A stretch of 64,000 bases of DNA, from assembly GCA_017590115.1 (NCBI GenBank), contig JAGGNK010006448.1:9348099-9412098 (forward strand), given 5' to 3'. A program made the translations under genes and the position numbers. This DNA comes from Montifringilla adamsi (taxonomy: Eukaryota; Chordata; Aves; Passeriformes; Passeridae). The notes below the pieces were generated by a model that ran no database searches, was not told the origin of the DNA, and was given only the letters and a program-made list of their open reading frames with translations. Position 1 is the first letter of the stretch; each line of letters begins with the position of its first letter. Shown in pieces: positions 48,901-60,844 of this stretch.

Positions 48901-49780
48901 AAAAGCTGATTTCAATACTAGAACTGAGCTCATTCTTATTGTTACTTCCACGTTAATTGGCATTTCTGTACACCATGAGAACTGCAGGTGACTGAGATCA
49001 TATTGAGTGAAAGAAAACATAGGACTAAATTATCTCTCTTTAATTGTCCCATATAAAAAATATCCAATTAAGGGAGACCATATCAGAAATATCAGTTAAC
49101 ATTTTTAAGCTTGAACATTTAATGGAAGCCCTTTACTCCTTAACGAAAATTTAAATTGCCAGTTTTAACAGTTAAATCTAATCATGTCTTCTTTGGCCAT
49201 TGCTAGAGTATGAGTATCTAGCCACATTTCCAAGGAAAAAGCAGTAAATAGTATGGTAAATTAAATAAGTAGTATTTCTTTTCATGTTAAGATAGCCAAA
49301 ACCGCTGAAAAATACCCTGTAAATTTTATAGAAACAAAAACCATCACAGATTGTTATCCAGTGCCCAGATTCCCTTTGCTGGGCAAGTGTCAGTGAGCAC
49401 ATTTCAGTAGCTTCTGTTTTTACTCCTTTTTGGTCAAGGCTGAAGTCAGGACATGTCAGAATGAGCTCCTTGTTTGCAAACTGCAGGTGTGGAGAGACAC
49501 AGTCCTTCATTATTGCAATTTTATGTGTCTCTGTAATTTATACAAATTTATGGAAGGAAATAAAGCAGTGCTCTGGTATCTGGGGTTTAGTTTTTTCAGG
49601 TAGACTCCAGATTGTCAAAATTCTGGAGTTTTTCGAGTATTAATATTTTACACATTTGTACATACTGCATAACATGCACAGCTTAAAAGGCACATGCAAT
49701 CTAAAGAACTTTGCATATACCTGTAATAGAGTGGAAGATATAGTTCTTTTTTAATACATTTTGCATTCTTCAAAAAAGCC
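45933..49780. other. AT-rich intergenic desert
   Basis: Nothing recognised. Short frames at 48169-48711 (+) overlap in different phases without exon boundaries. Confidence 0.45.
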
Positions 49781-49805
49781 TTTTTTTTTTTTTTTTTTTT
49801 TTTTT
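49781..49805. repeat. Poly(T) run of 25 bases
   Basis: Uninterrupted T tract preceded by AAAAAAGCC. Confidence 0.95.
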
Positions 49806-51288
49806 CACTTAAGAGAAATGAGCAAAACCAAAGTACATTTTTAAACTTAGAGTTTGGAGGGTTTGGAGGTAGCCACCATCATATAAGATTGCTATTGCAG
49901 CAGTTACACTTCCAAATGGAATTGGAAAGGTTCAGAGAAATTACAAAGATCCCAATTTGTAAGAGAATATTTCCACTTTGTAAAATAATCTACCTTTCTA
50001 ACTTTTTTTTTTTTTCATTCCTAAGAGCAGCAACATAAACTTTTACAAATTCGAAGTTTAATAAAAATCTAGGAGAGAAGAAGCAGGAGGGGAGCTGCTT
50101 CCAAAGTGAAACACTAGTGCGCATGGTTCCTGGGCATTCTTCCCTCCTGAGTCAAACTTAAAAGTCCTTTTACTCGGTCTCTCAAACCATTCCAGGTCTG
50201 CCTGAAAAATAAAGAATCAAATTCCAAAATTACCAAAGAGATAAAGATGCCAGATTCTCACTGTTATATACCTGGTGTGTGTGCCTCTGTGTGTGTAGGA
50301 TGTTCCACATGGCAGGACACCCGTTATGAAACTACTTACTGAAGCATTACCACTTACTTTTATCTCGAGCATGTTCAGATCAAGAGGCAGAACCCACCCC
50401 CTTTTTTCTTCTGGTTTCCTGTTATTGTTGCTGCAGCTGTATATTTTTTCTTCCATTGCACTTTGTGCCTTCAATAAAGAGCTAAGCTGTGACTCTTGCC
50501 TTAAAATTCTGTCAAAATTGTGAATGCTGGGTTTGAATTACTTTGCTACCTGAAGATTGTTGTCAAAGTGACTGTTTCTTCTTAGGAAAGGAGGTAAGAA
50601 TATATCTGTTCTACCTACATCATGTTCAGATTCCTGAAGTTCCAGGCATCTCTCTTGGTTTGACAAGTTGAATTTGAAGCAATTGATGAAAAAATAAGGT
50701 GATGATAAAATATTTAATCCTTCTCAAAGTATTTAAAATATCTTTTCTCAAAGTTTTTAACCACAACAGGTTAAAGATTTTTTCTCCTGAGGATTTTTTT
50801 TCACCTTACTGTAGAACCATGGAAATGTGGGGAGGTTGCTAATATCCATAGGAGATTGCTCTCATTTTCACTGTATTTACTGACAATTTTTCTGGGAGAT
50901 AAAAAAAATGTTAGTTTTAAAGCAAACAAAACATGCATTTGTAATATTTTGCCTGCTACACAGTTTTTTTCAAGCAAGATGGTTACATTTCCTTCTAGAC
51001 TGTTCTGTTCTAGCATAATCTTGATAATTCCACATTCTTCAGTTTATAATACAGATGTCTAAAATGGTCAACAACTGAAAAATCAGATTTTTTCCTTTCC
51101 CTCTGTAGTTGGAAATACATTTCTTATTTTTCACAGCTAAAGTATCCATCTGCAAGCACACATCCATGCACAAATACACACATATACTATACAAATGAGA
51201 ACATAATTAACATTTAAATTTTAATCACTGTAGGAAAAGATTTGTGTTATACTTTTCCCTGCCTTTTTGGGGAGGGCAAGGGGAGGTG

Positions 51289-51351
51289 TTGGTTGGTTGG
51301 TTGGTTTGGTGTAGTTCTTTGGGTTTGGTCTTGTTTTTTGGGTTTTTTTGC
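51289..51351. repeat. GGTT-rich tract grading into T/GGG
   Basis: (GGTT)n units are followed by T runs broken by GGG. It is the same tract class as at 15951, 29603 and 38441. Confidence 0.88.
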
Positions 51352-52479
51352 TTTAATACTTTCTTTGAATGTCATCATAAACAGAGCTTTTTACAAATCT
51401 CAAATTAAGTAGAAGTAATTTGCTGTGGAATAAAACACTCCAGCTTCATGACTGATTGAAAATAATTTCAAAAGGAGATGAGTAGTACTTTTTAGGGAAA
51501 AAGCATTACTATGTGTTTCCTAAGTGATCAGGAACGTGGGATTTAGAAATGCAGTAACATTTGGAGTCTAAAGTAAAAAACACACCACCTCCTGTTTGGT
51601 TACAGCTGAGCACTCAAAATCATTTTTTTTTCATCATTCCTTCAAGAGCTATGATTTTGCTTCCCTTCCAGATTATTCATCCAAGGGGAAAACTACAACC
51701 CTTTTTAAACTTGGTCTCCTTCTTCAAATGCTACCTTCCTCTAAAGCAGACAAACCCACTGCAATCACAATCCTTCTTCTCATTTTACATTAGCCTGCGT
51801 CCACATTAACAAGCACAGCATGAGAAGGAATAATTTTTTGTTGTAGGATGTATTATAATATTCTGAAATTCAAATCCAATGAATGTAAACCTCCAGTTCA
51901 TGAGATGAGGCTGTTCTGTATACTACCTGTGCAGCTGATACTTTGTTAGGTGTGCAACAGGTGGTTCCTATAGCTGATATGGGAAAAGCTGACTGAGTTA
52001 AGAATATTGAACTATGAGAGGATCTGAACGGGTTGTTCTCTGGCAGGCAGCTGCCTCTGGATCACGTTCAAACTGCCCAGACTAGGCTCTGAATGCTCAC
52101 TTTTGCAGGATAAGGACAGTCAACTAAACCTAGCAACCTGATTCTTAGCACATGAATTAGAAGCCTGTATTCTGAATATACCCAGTAGAAAAAACTAACA
52201 CAACTGGTTCTTGAAGAGGTTTTGGTTGAAATTTATCACCCACTATAACAAAATATGTGTGGTTTGCTAACATCAGAAGCTGGGATGACTGAGACATCTT
52301 TTTCTTTTCCTCACAAGCCATTTTTCCTAAATGTTTTTATTCTACCGGCTGTTACATAAAACACTTATCAGAGTTAAAAATGTTAATCTTAGCTCTTTAC
52401 CAGCCTATCAATGAAGAAAACACTACAGCTTCCTTCTAAGGCATCTCTGTGATCCTACAAAGAGTAATTTGGTGTCTTC

Positions 52480-53620
52480 ATTCGCTCTGCTTACTGTATG
52501 TCTCTGCAGAAGGATGGAGTCACCTCACAGTGAATCTCCCAAAGGTCAGCAGGTGATGTTCGGAGAGAAGTGTGACCGAAATAGATCCTGACCCCCAGGC
52601 TTCACAGCACTTCTTTTTGTTCAGGAGGCAAAATCCTCTTCCCAGGGTGCAGTGTGGGAAAAGCAGGAGCACTGGTGGACAAGATGCTCATGTTTAGAGG
52701 ACTTATCTGGGAAATGAGGGGCCTGAGATGCTGGCCAGTACCTGACCCTTCTCGGAGGGGATTTCAAGCAGTAACTCTGTTTTCCTGGAAGCTGCCTTAA
52801 GAGCAAGTACGGCAAGGCTGCTAGGTCACCCCACAAGAAACAGTACCATGAACTCAAAAGAGAAAGCCAGAGAAGGGGCAGCTTTGTTCTCCTGTTTCTG
52901 TGGGAAAGCAGAAGCCCTGGGGTCTACTCACTATAACTGAAAGGAGCAAGTAGGTAGTGACTGGTAACAAAAACAGGGTAAGTGGCAGCAATGGTAGGTG
53001 GCATGAGAAATGTGAGCCAGGGGGATCAGGGAGCACAGAGCAGATTGTGGTAGTTACTACACAGCTCCAGGGGTTGGAGTGAGAGGGTGAGTTTTGGCTT
53101 CCCTGAGTTCCCAGGTGGTGATGGAGTATCGCTTCCCACAGCAAGAGGGTGATAAGAGAAGCTGTGTCCCCACAGACAGTGAAAGCTTTTCCTTCCCCAA
53201 CCTGAAGCTTGAGAATGATCTGTAAGCTCTTTCCCACCACATCAGCCGATTGCACAGGAATTAAACAAATCATGAAGAGCCTTTATTCCAGTTGCTCCCA
53301 AGGGCTTATCAAAAAAACGGGGAGTCATAACCCTAATCAGTAAGTACACACAAACTAGATACCGACCAAAGTTATAAATCTTGTTTACTTTCTTGAAAAC
53401 TACCTTTTCCCCTAAATTGCATACATAGATTTCTGGATTAAAAAGAGATTTAAATAACTGTATGTAGTAGGGCAAATCTGTGACTTCCCTATTACAGAGG
53501 AATAAGATATCATAAAACACCTCCTACTCGCCGGCTGGAAGAAGAAGAATACGTGAGGCAATTTTCCCCTTTCCCACGCATGTGGGCAGAGGGTGGGCTG
53601 GCAAGGGGAAAAAATAGGAG
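52480..53620. other. GC- and CpG-richer block, unclassified; possible decayed retroviral LTR
   Basis: Over about 1.1 kb the base composition shifts from the AT-rich surroundings and more than ten CpGs appear (TTCGGAG, GACCGAAA, CTCGGAGG, TACGGC, GCCGATTG, CTCGCCGG). Read on the minus strand there is AATAAAGGCTC near 53270-53290, followed about 30 bases later by CCTGTGCAATCGG, an arrangement like the R/U5 part of an LTR. A 139-codon minus frame (52854-53273) resembles no protein I know. I could not match this block to a family, and its ends are not marked by clear TG...CA termini. Confidence 0.3.
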
Positions 53621-54397
53621 AAAGACTGATTGATACACTACTGAAAAGGCAAAATAGACTAAACAGGACTGAAAAAACACTATTAGCCCAGAGGTAAAGA
53701 CAGACCAGTCTGCCTAGTGAATAATAGCAGGAACAGAAGTGGTCCATTGGATATTTCTTATCAGACAGTTATCAGAAGCTTTACTTAAAACTTGAGTTTC
53801 TTAAATAAAATAAAAAAAACTTCAATTAATCTAAGAATTATAAATGAGTTAACAATTACTCAATTAATAATTAACAATTAACAGCCACTCCAAAAAGAAA
53901 AGCTTTGCAATAACTGAAGCAATATACAACAAGAACAAAATTACTCCAACACACTTCCTTAAAAATCATTTTGGTTTCCAAAATTAATGTTCATTTGAGT
54001 AGAGTACTATACTGTAACACTGACGTTAGGCAGGATTTGTGCTGACTGATTGATGCCATCTGTTCACGACTCGGATGTTACTTTCTCTAGCTTTCAAATA
54101 GGGAAAACAAAAAGCAAAACTAGCTCTTCCCATTCTCAGTTAAGGTGTTTAGGGATTTTAGTAGAATTTTCAACATTTACTGCACCGTTTCTTTGGGAAA
54201 AAAAAAAAAAAATAGCACTGGTACCATAACGTTCAGTCACAGTTTAGCAAAAAGGACTCTCTGCAATTTATCCGTGCTATAAAGAGAAGGAAGAATTGTA
54301 ATTAGCAAGTGTTTTGGTAACAGCTAGAAATGTACATCCACTCCGTCGGCTTGTCGGAACATAAATTGCTTTTTTTCTCCCGACATCTGGTATCCAT
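53621..54397. other. AT-rich sequence upstream of the CpG island
   Basis: No element recognised. A run of AATTAATAATTAACAATTAA-like sequence lies at about 53860-53880. Confidence 0.4.
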
Positions 54398-54427
54398 AAA
54401 AAAAAAAAAAAAGGGGGGGGGGGGGGG
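54398..54427. repeat. A15 directly followed by G15
   Basis: Fifteen A residues pass straight into fifteen G residues, a pure-purine strand of 30 bases. The G run alone could stack into a G-quadruplex, and the whole tract could form triplex DNA. It sits about 280 bases from the CpG island. Homopolymer length may be imprecise. Confidence 0.93.
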
Positions 54428-54581
54428 CACGACGACCTAGCAACCAAACTTTACAGATAGCATCTTAAAGAGGCAGCACACAATGGATCACTCCCTTCCT
54501 TAAGTACCGGGAACCCTCTTCCTGAAACAAACGGAATGAGCAGAGCTGGGGGTATCGGGAGTGCCAACCAATTCAGATATA

Positions 54582-54596
54582 AACCCGCTGCGGGTT
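54582..54596. repeat. Perfect 7-1-7 palindrome near a TATAAA
   Basis: AACCCGC and GCGGGTT flank a single T. ATATAAA lies immediately before it (54577-54583). This is a possible protein-binding site in the flank of the CpG island; no factor assigned. Confidence 0.75.
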
Positions 54597-54788
54597 ACCA
54601 ATCTGCTGTCAGCAGCGTGAGCCTGAGATTATTGACACTCACAATTTGCAGGCAAAACTCCCTCCTGGCTTAACTCCTTTGATTTCATCTGATTAGCCCA
54701 ACTTCCTTGGAGCCCGCTCTCCTGCGGAAGGCGGGCGCCCTCGCAGCCCGTCCCGCAGCGGGATGGGGAGCCGCTCCTCCCCGCGCCC

Positions 54789-54810
54789 GGGCAGGGCGGG
54801 GCGGGCAGGG
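54789..54810 (+). other. Canonical G-quadruplex motif
   Basis: Five G runs of at least three (GGG CA GGG C GGGG C GGG CA GGG) with loops of one to two bases, inside the CpG island. Short loops predict a stable quadruplex. Confidence 0.85.
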
Positions 54811-54945
54811 CAGGTCCGTCCCGTCCCGCCGGGTGTCCCTCACCGCCCCGGGGAGGAGCCGCCCGGCCATCCCGGCCCTCTCCCCGCTGCCGGGGCTACG
54901 CGGGCCCGTCCCGCGGCCGCTGGGGGGCACTGGGGCGAAAGGCGC

Positions 54946-54975
54946 GGCGGCAGCGGCAGCGGCAGCGGCAGCGGG
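54946..54975. repeat. (CAGCGG)4 hexamer repeat in the CpG island
   Basis: Four perfect units follow GGCGG. Depending on frame this would encode Ala, Gly-Ser or Arg-Gln runs. It is more likely 5' UTR or promoter sequence, and potentially length-variable. Confidence 0.92.
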
Positions 54976-55545
54976 AGGGGCTCGGTCGGTGCCGGCGGCT
55001 CCCGTCAGGGCTGAGAGGCGGGAGTGTCCCGGGAGGAGGCGAGCCCAGGGGAGCTGTGGTTAGCGGGAACCAGGCGGCGATTCCCGGTCGCTGTTGCTGG
55101 CGAGTGGCAGCCGGGGGAGGCCGAGAGCGAGCTCAGCGCCTGCCTGTGCCGGTGCCGGCGCTGTGGCCGCTGCTGCGCGCCCCGACACCGCGCTGCTGTG
55201 CCGGGAACAAAGAGCTCCTCACCGGCGCTCAGAGGTGTCCCGGCCGCTACTGCGGCTGCAGAAACACCTTGTCCCGCTTGGGTCTCGGCCAGAAAGCTCC
55301 CAGGAGGCTGGCAGTGACTTGATGCGAGGAAGGACCAAGGTCTGCACCCGCTATGGCATCAAGCTGCCCGGGGCTGGCACCAAGGAAGCGCCAGGCAGAG
55401 GCCGTGGTGCGAGTGCAGAGCATCCTGTCACCGGCCCATCGCGTACTAAAGGGTGGCCAAGAGACCGAGGAAAATCACAGTGTGCCTCTTCAGGACGCTG
55501 GGAACTGGCAGATGACAGGGAGTGCTGGGGATGAGATAGTCGGTG

Positions 55546-56354
55546 CCTAAAGCGTACCCTACAAAAAAGATGGGGTGGGGGAACTGAACTTTGGTGGTCC
55601 TGAAGGGCTTAGTGATTGCTTGAAGGGTCTACTATGAAGGTGACAATAGTGCCAGATGATGGAGTGCTACATGTGCAGTCTTGGGAGACTCAGTCAGGAG
55701 GGTTGTTCAAGACTAGGAGTTGTCAGGACTGTCCTTGCAGCGCTTCAGACATCACCCCTGAGCTGGGGGTGGGGTAACAGTCCTCCTTCAGGTAGGAGAT
55801 GGGACTCTTACGACCTCCGGAAGCCTTCCAACCATTATTTAGCGACTCCATGATTTGTATGCTTGTCAACTTTGACATCTGTCACTCTACACAAATTAAG
55901 AATATCCAGAAAAGGACAAAAATGTGTAACTTACCAATAAAGTTTTGTGTTTATGTTGTACAAAGAGTACAGTACTACACGTGGCTTATTATTTTTGCAC
56001 ATTATTTCTGTATGTCCCAGCTGTAAGTCCCTTTATAGTTAGTTGAATAAGATTAAGAATTCATTTGTTTCTATGAAGAAAATTCCTTTGAGACAAACCT
56101 TATGTCCTGGTTTGAACCACTTGGTTAAACAATGATACCTTAATACAGGAATTTTCAGCTTATAGACATCCCTGTCCTGCAGCTACTTACAAAATAAATT
56201 AGTTGACCCATTTTGAATCTCTTGGCTCACTAGCTGTGGGTAGTTTGAAAGCACTTTATATCTTAGTATTAAACAGACAAAAACTTTGCCTCAGACATCA
56301 GGTGCTGCTGCTAGAAGATAACAAATCTGTGAAGCAGGTGCCTTCTCGTTGCGT
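55546..56354. other. Shore of the CpG island, no gene recognised
   Basis: Composition falls back to AT-rich. A plus-strand donor-like CAG/GTAGGAG is near 55791, and a minus-strand GTAAGT donor-like site near 55928-55933. Confidence 0.4.
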
Positions 56355-56409
56355 GTAGATCTTCGGCTAGATACTAGGAGTAAATACTAGTATCTAGCCG
56401 AAGATCTAC
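56355..56409. repeat. Perfect 22-bp inverted repeat with 11-base loop
   Basis: The left arm 56355-56376 (starting GTAGATCTTCGGCTAG) and the right arm 56388-56409 (ending CTAGCCGAAGATCTAC) are exact reverse complements over all 22 positions, around the loop GGAGTAAATAC. The arms contain a CpG and a BglII-type AGATCT site. The transcript of either strand would fold into a 55-base hairpin of pre-microRNA size, though natural precursors usually carry mismatches. A perfect match in old non-coding DNA points to recent origin or active maintenance. Confidence 0.93.
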
Positions 56410-57651
56410 AAATTTATCAAATGATAAATCCAAACCTAAAGAAGAGTGATTTTTTTTTTCCCTCAGTACCTCAAAGAAGCAGCATTACCAATGAGAACTA
56501 TTAACTCCTGACTATAGAGTCTAATTTATCAAGATACAATATAAACAAAATTAATTTAATTTGTGATAATACACTTGACTATATTCAAGTGGCCTCCTCC
56601 AAAAGCAGACATGAGTCTTAAACAACAAAAATTTAATCTAACAAATTCCAATGTAGTCCCAACATTTATGGTTTTTAATGATTTTTTTTTGAAGGAAAAC
56701 TGACTTTTATTTTCCCCAGAAACTGTAACTTTAGTCAAAATTAGAAATTTGAAGCATTACTGGTGGCACCTACAATGACAAATACTTAACTGCATTATTT
56801 AACAAGGAAGGAAAGACTAAGCAGCTGAAATCTTGTTACATTTTTGCAAACACTGTTTAAATTAGGGTTTTTTTATTATTTTACTGATTTATAAGTAATC
56901 AGTACATTTCAATGCATTAAAAGAGCATCCCAGGTTTCCTGCTTTTTAGCCAAGAAAAAAGATGCTGTTTTGTAGGATCCAGAAGTGTGGGATTTGATCT
57001 GAAAAGCTATCTCTTTATGGTTCAGCAGTCATGGACTAAACATACATTTCAATGTGTTAATAAAAAAAAAGCTTATAATTAAATCTTTGATTCTATATAT
57101 TTTTTCTCATTCTTCAAACATCTCATTTACATAAGTGACCTAACATAGTTCACAATATTTGTTTCTTCAATAAAATACCTGCTGAATTTTTTTTTAGGGT
57201 CAATGTCTCTGTGTCACTTGGGATGACTGGAATTAAAAATGAACTCATCTTACACTGGATCTCATACTAAATAATATTTACCATTGCATTCTACATCATA
57301 TCTGTGCTCTGAGCCCTTAGCCGACTTCTGTCAGGAATGCTGAGTCTCTGGTGGTTAACTTCATCCACAGAAAACCATGAATGTCAGGTTTTCCTTAGGA
57401 AGTAAATGCTATCTGCACAAGCCCCTTTTTCAAAGTGTAAGACAACTAAGCAAGAAACAAGTACTAACACCCTTCTAAGAGGTGAAGAATGGCCTCAGGG
57501 AATTCTTTTCCCATGAGCATTCTCAATCATCTCTAAAGGCAAAGTGGTGATAGAAAAAAAGACGTATGTCTGAATGACGTTTTCCTTCACCTTTAAGACC
57601 TTAATATTGTTCTACAGCCTGTACTGAAGCACGAAAAAATGCGTGAAGGTC
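56410..57651. other. AT-rich intergenic sequence
   Basis: No gene or element recognised. An acceptor-like T-rich stretch ending TTTAG at about 57198 is followed by a short open frame without a donor. Confidence 0.4.
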
Positions 57652-57935
57652 TTCACATACTCAAAGAATTGTTGAGGTTGGAAGGGACCACTGGAGGTCA
57701 TCGAGTTCAACCTCCCCGCTCAAGCAGAGTCCCCTAGAGAATTTTACTCAGGATTGCATTCAGACATCTTCTGAGTGTCTCTGGGGAAGGAGACTCCACA
57801 ACATCTCTGAGCAGCATGTTCTAGCGTTCAGTTTACTGAATAAAATAGAAGTTCTTCCTCATATTCAGCTGGAACTTCTGTGCATGAGTCTCTGCCTGCT
57901 GCCTCTTGACCTGTTGTTTGTCACCACAAAGCTAA
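57652..57935 (-). mobile_element. CR1 LINE 3'-end fragment, minus strand
   Basis: TTGTTGAGGTTGGAAGGGAC, then CATCGAGTTCAACCTCC, then GGAAGGAGACTCCACAACATC and GTTCTTCCTCATATTCAGCTGG are the minus-strand view of the CR1 3' UTR and the end of ORF2. It is 5'-truncated and inactive. Confidence 0.9.
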
Positions 57936-60844
57936 ACATGAGAAAAGGAGTGTAGGAAAATGTTATCAAATCTTTTACAAGCTAAAGACCAAATTTTAAG
58001 TTTTCCAACACAAAAAAAAAGCTCAATGTTCTCAAGTTTTTTAGTGTTGTGATAATAAACAGTGATAATAGATAGAATAACAAGTACTGTTTGTTCGTTG
58101 TACAGATTTGTTTTATCAAACCTCTAGTGTGGATATGCATTTGCATGCATGCACAGGTAGACTACAAAGGTTTCTGCTAAGAGCTATATAGTGTTACACC
58201 TAAAAAAATATGAGAGCTGCCAGTAGAGTGAACTGTCCCCAGAGCTGTTGCAGAGAAACTGGGCTTGTTTGTTTGTTTGTTTGTGGGGTTTTTTGTCCAG
58301 AAAAAAAGCCCATAAATGAGTTAATGTTTATATAGTGCGAATGATAAGGAGATGAGGGCTCAGAAGTAAATGGGGGAGGTATGCCATTTAATATAGAATC
58401 AGATGTATGTTTTGAAGTCTAATTTAATTTGAGATTTACACCATCATCCAAAGTCAAATTTAAAAAATATTTAATGGTTGATATGGATTGGGGTTTTTTT
58501 TCAGCTTTTCAAATTGGTAAGGAAACATGAATGATGAAGTCCACACTTAATTTTTGTAATGGAATTATAATGGAGTTGGGCACTTCTGGAATTAGTCTTA
58601 GACTGGTGCTTTTAATGACATTTGGACAGAGCACTTACCCAGTTACACCAAATGGCAATTATTTCTATTTATAATGCTGGATTCTACATTTTTTTCTGTG
58701 AGGTAGTGTTTTTGAGGAAAAGCCATAAACAGAGGGGTTTTATTTTAGCAATGCTTCGGTGGTTACTTAATAATTGCAAGATCCAATCATAGATTAAACT
58801 TTGAACAGCTTCATCATAATCAAAGGGTTATTCTTCATATTTCAGAAGGTGCCAAAGGCCTTATGTTTCCAGCTTAAGAACCTAGTTAAACAAATACCTT
58901 AGTAAATCATACTGCTTTACTAAAAGACAATATAAATAATAATATATAAACAATACACACATAAAAATGTAATAAATTAGCTTTAATACAAATATAATGT
59001 TAGATCCCTTCAGAATATAAAAAGAATATAAATAATTTTTAAATGGTAGAAATGATTTTAAAGACTATATTGACTTTTAAGGCATGAAAATAGTGTTTAT
59101 GAAAATTAACCAAACAGTCCTTATTCATTATGTGGACAAAATAGTAATTAAGATCGAAATTTTAGAAAAGGACATATTTGGACAAATTATTTCAGCTAAT
59201 TTTAAAATTGCATTGGTAACTGTATAAATGACATGGAGTTAATACTCCCAATTCACCCCAGCTGCATAGAGAACATGAATATTCTAATGCATTACTTTGA
59301 AAACAGCTGGAAATAGTACCAGCTCACATTGCTTTTTAAAATTAAAACTGGAAGACAAACTATTATTTCTATGAATAGGTTACATTACATGTGAGATTAA
59401 CGTCTGCATTAACAAATTCATGTTTCATTTGAAACCTTCCTAAAAGTGTCAGTTATTTTACACTTAAAACTTTCAGGTATACAAAAGCAGTGAACAGTGA
59501 TTTTTAGGGTAAAATTCCTCTTAGCAGATTGTAGACATCAGTCATGTAAATAATTGCACCTGAACCAGTCATCATAGGCTCTTCTTGGAGAGAACTCTTG
59601 GGATACAATTCATATGACCAGCTTAAGGTTTCTTTAGTAATTTGTGTTAAATTACACCAAATAATCACTGGCTTCGTTCCACCAACTGTGAGAGAAAGGA
59701 CTGGGACACATCCTACCCTTTGCCACCCAGCTGTCCTTTAGAGCTTTGCCTTCTATTTAAGTATAATCAGCAGAGTAGATCCTGCCTGCATTCCTAAAAT
59801 GCTAGATTTATTGAATTATATATTTTGACATGTAACTGTTTCAACATAATTTGATTTCTCTGAGCCTGAATAACCATGAAAATATACCAGAATCAGTTTT
59901 ATCTACAGTGCGTTGGATTACTGAATATTAGCCTTTCTTTTTCTACTTGGCTTGTTCAGGTTTTTCTTTCCCTGATCTTCAATAGTTGTTTTGAAATATT
60001 TACAGATACTGTACAGTTGTTTTTATGGGTGTCTCAAATTGAAATTTTCATCACTCCAAAAGAACAAATATATACATACAAACCAAAAAATGCTGAACAG
60101 GGAGATCCATGTATGTAGCTGGAACTGTGCTACATGAACAAGCATTTGAGAGTGTGTTGTACTAAATATTGAGTTTGGGAAGGACATAGAATACCAAGAG
60201 TATGTTTCAAAGCTGCATTTACCTGGTGCTCTTCTGCATGGAAGATGTCATCACTACCTCAAAAACATACATAAGAACTCAGTACAGCACTCACAGTCTG
60301 TAATTTTAAGGTCTATCTCATCTGCATCACTGACCGATATATCAGTTTACAGAATTTTACCTCATAACCATACGTTGTTGGCAAAGCTAAATAATATGAG
60401 CAAAACTATCTGACTGGTAAAGTGAAAACTAGTTATATATATTTATAAGAGCTGATGTGAACGGTCAGCATAAACTTGTACATATCAGGGAAATTCAATT
60501 CCTTGTAGAAGCCTGAAAAATTAAAAACAATTTTTTAAAAAGACTGAAAATTTAAAATATAACAGAAGACTTTATTTTGTGTAAAAGTGATGTTGTATTA
60601 TGGCAACTACATCACCAAAACCTAAAAACCTCAAAACCCCTAGTAAAGCACTCATTGCCTCAATAACAGAAAAAAGCAGTGGTTTATGTAATCTGACTTT
60701 CTAATGCAACTAATTTTAAACAGATTGTTTAAATTCCTACTTCCATGTTTTTACAGCAGTATGGAGGGAAGAGAGAAATCTTCAACAAAGTAAATCTAAC
60801 TTTACAAATTAAACATTTGTCCTTGATGGATGAGAGGAACACAT
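57936..60844. other. AT-rich intergenic desert
   Basis: (GTTT)n simple repeat at 58264-58283 followed by a G/T run; otherwise nothing recognised. The 80-codon plus frame at 59876-60118 has no supporting signal. Confidence 0.45.

Larger units (their letters stand above)
54690..55545. promoter_or_regulatory. CpG island, orphan promoter/first exon
   Basis: GC content and CpG density jump sharply, with GGGGCGGG Sp1-type boxes (54798-54805), many CGG/CCG runs and a (CAGCGG)4 repeat. An island of about 850 bases in an AT-rich, CpG-poor desert is normally a housekeeping or developmental promoter. Long open frames on both strands (e.g. 55094-55534 plus, 54685-54930 minus) are expected from the composition, and none resembles a known protein. 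Donor-like sites exist in both directions: plus near 55791 (CAG/GTAGGAG), minus near 55933 (TTG/GTAAGTT). Direction and gene therefore remain open. Confidence 0.85.

Noticed and set aside
52854..53273. 139-codon minus-strand frame as a gene
   Set aside because: It reads as hydrophobic low-information sequence within an unclassified GC-rich block; no start context or family.
54685..55534. Several overlapping 80-146-codon frames in the CpG island
   Set aside because: High GC removes stop codons in all frames. The frames are Ala/Arg/Gly/Pro-rich and match nothing known.
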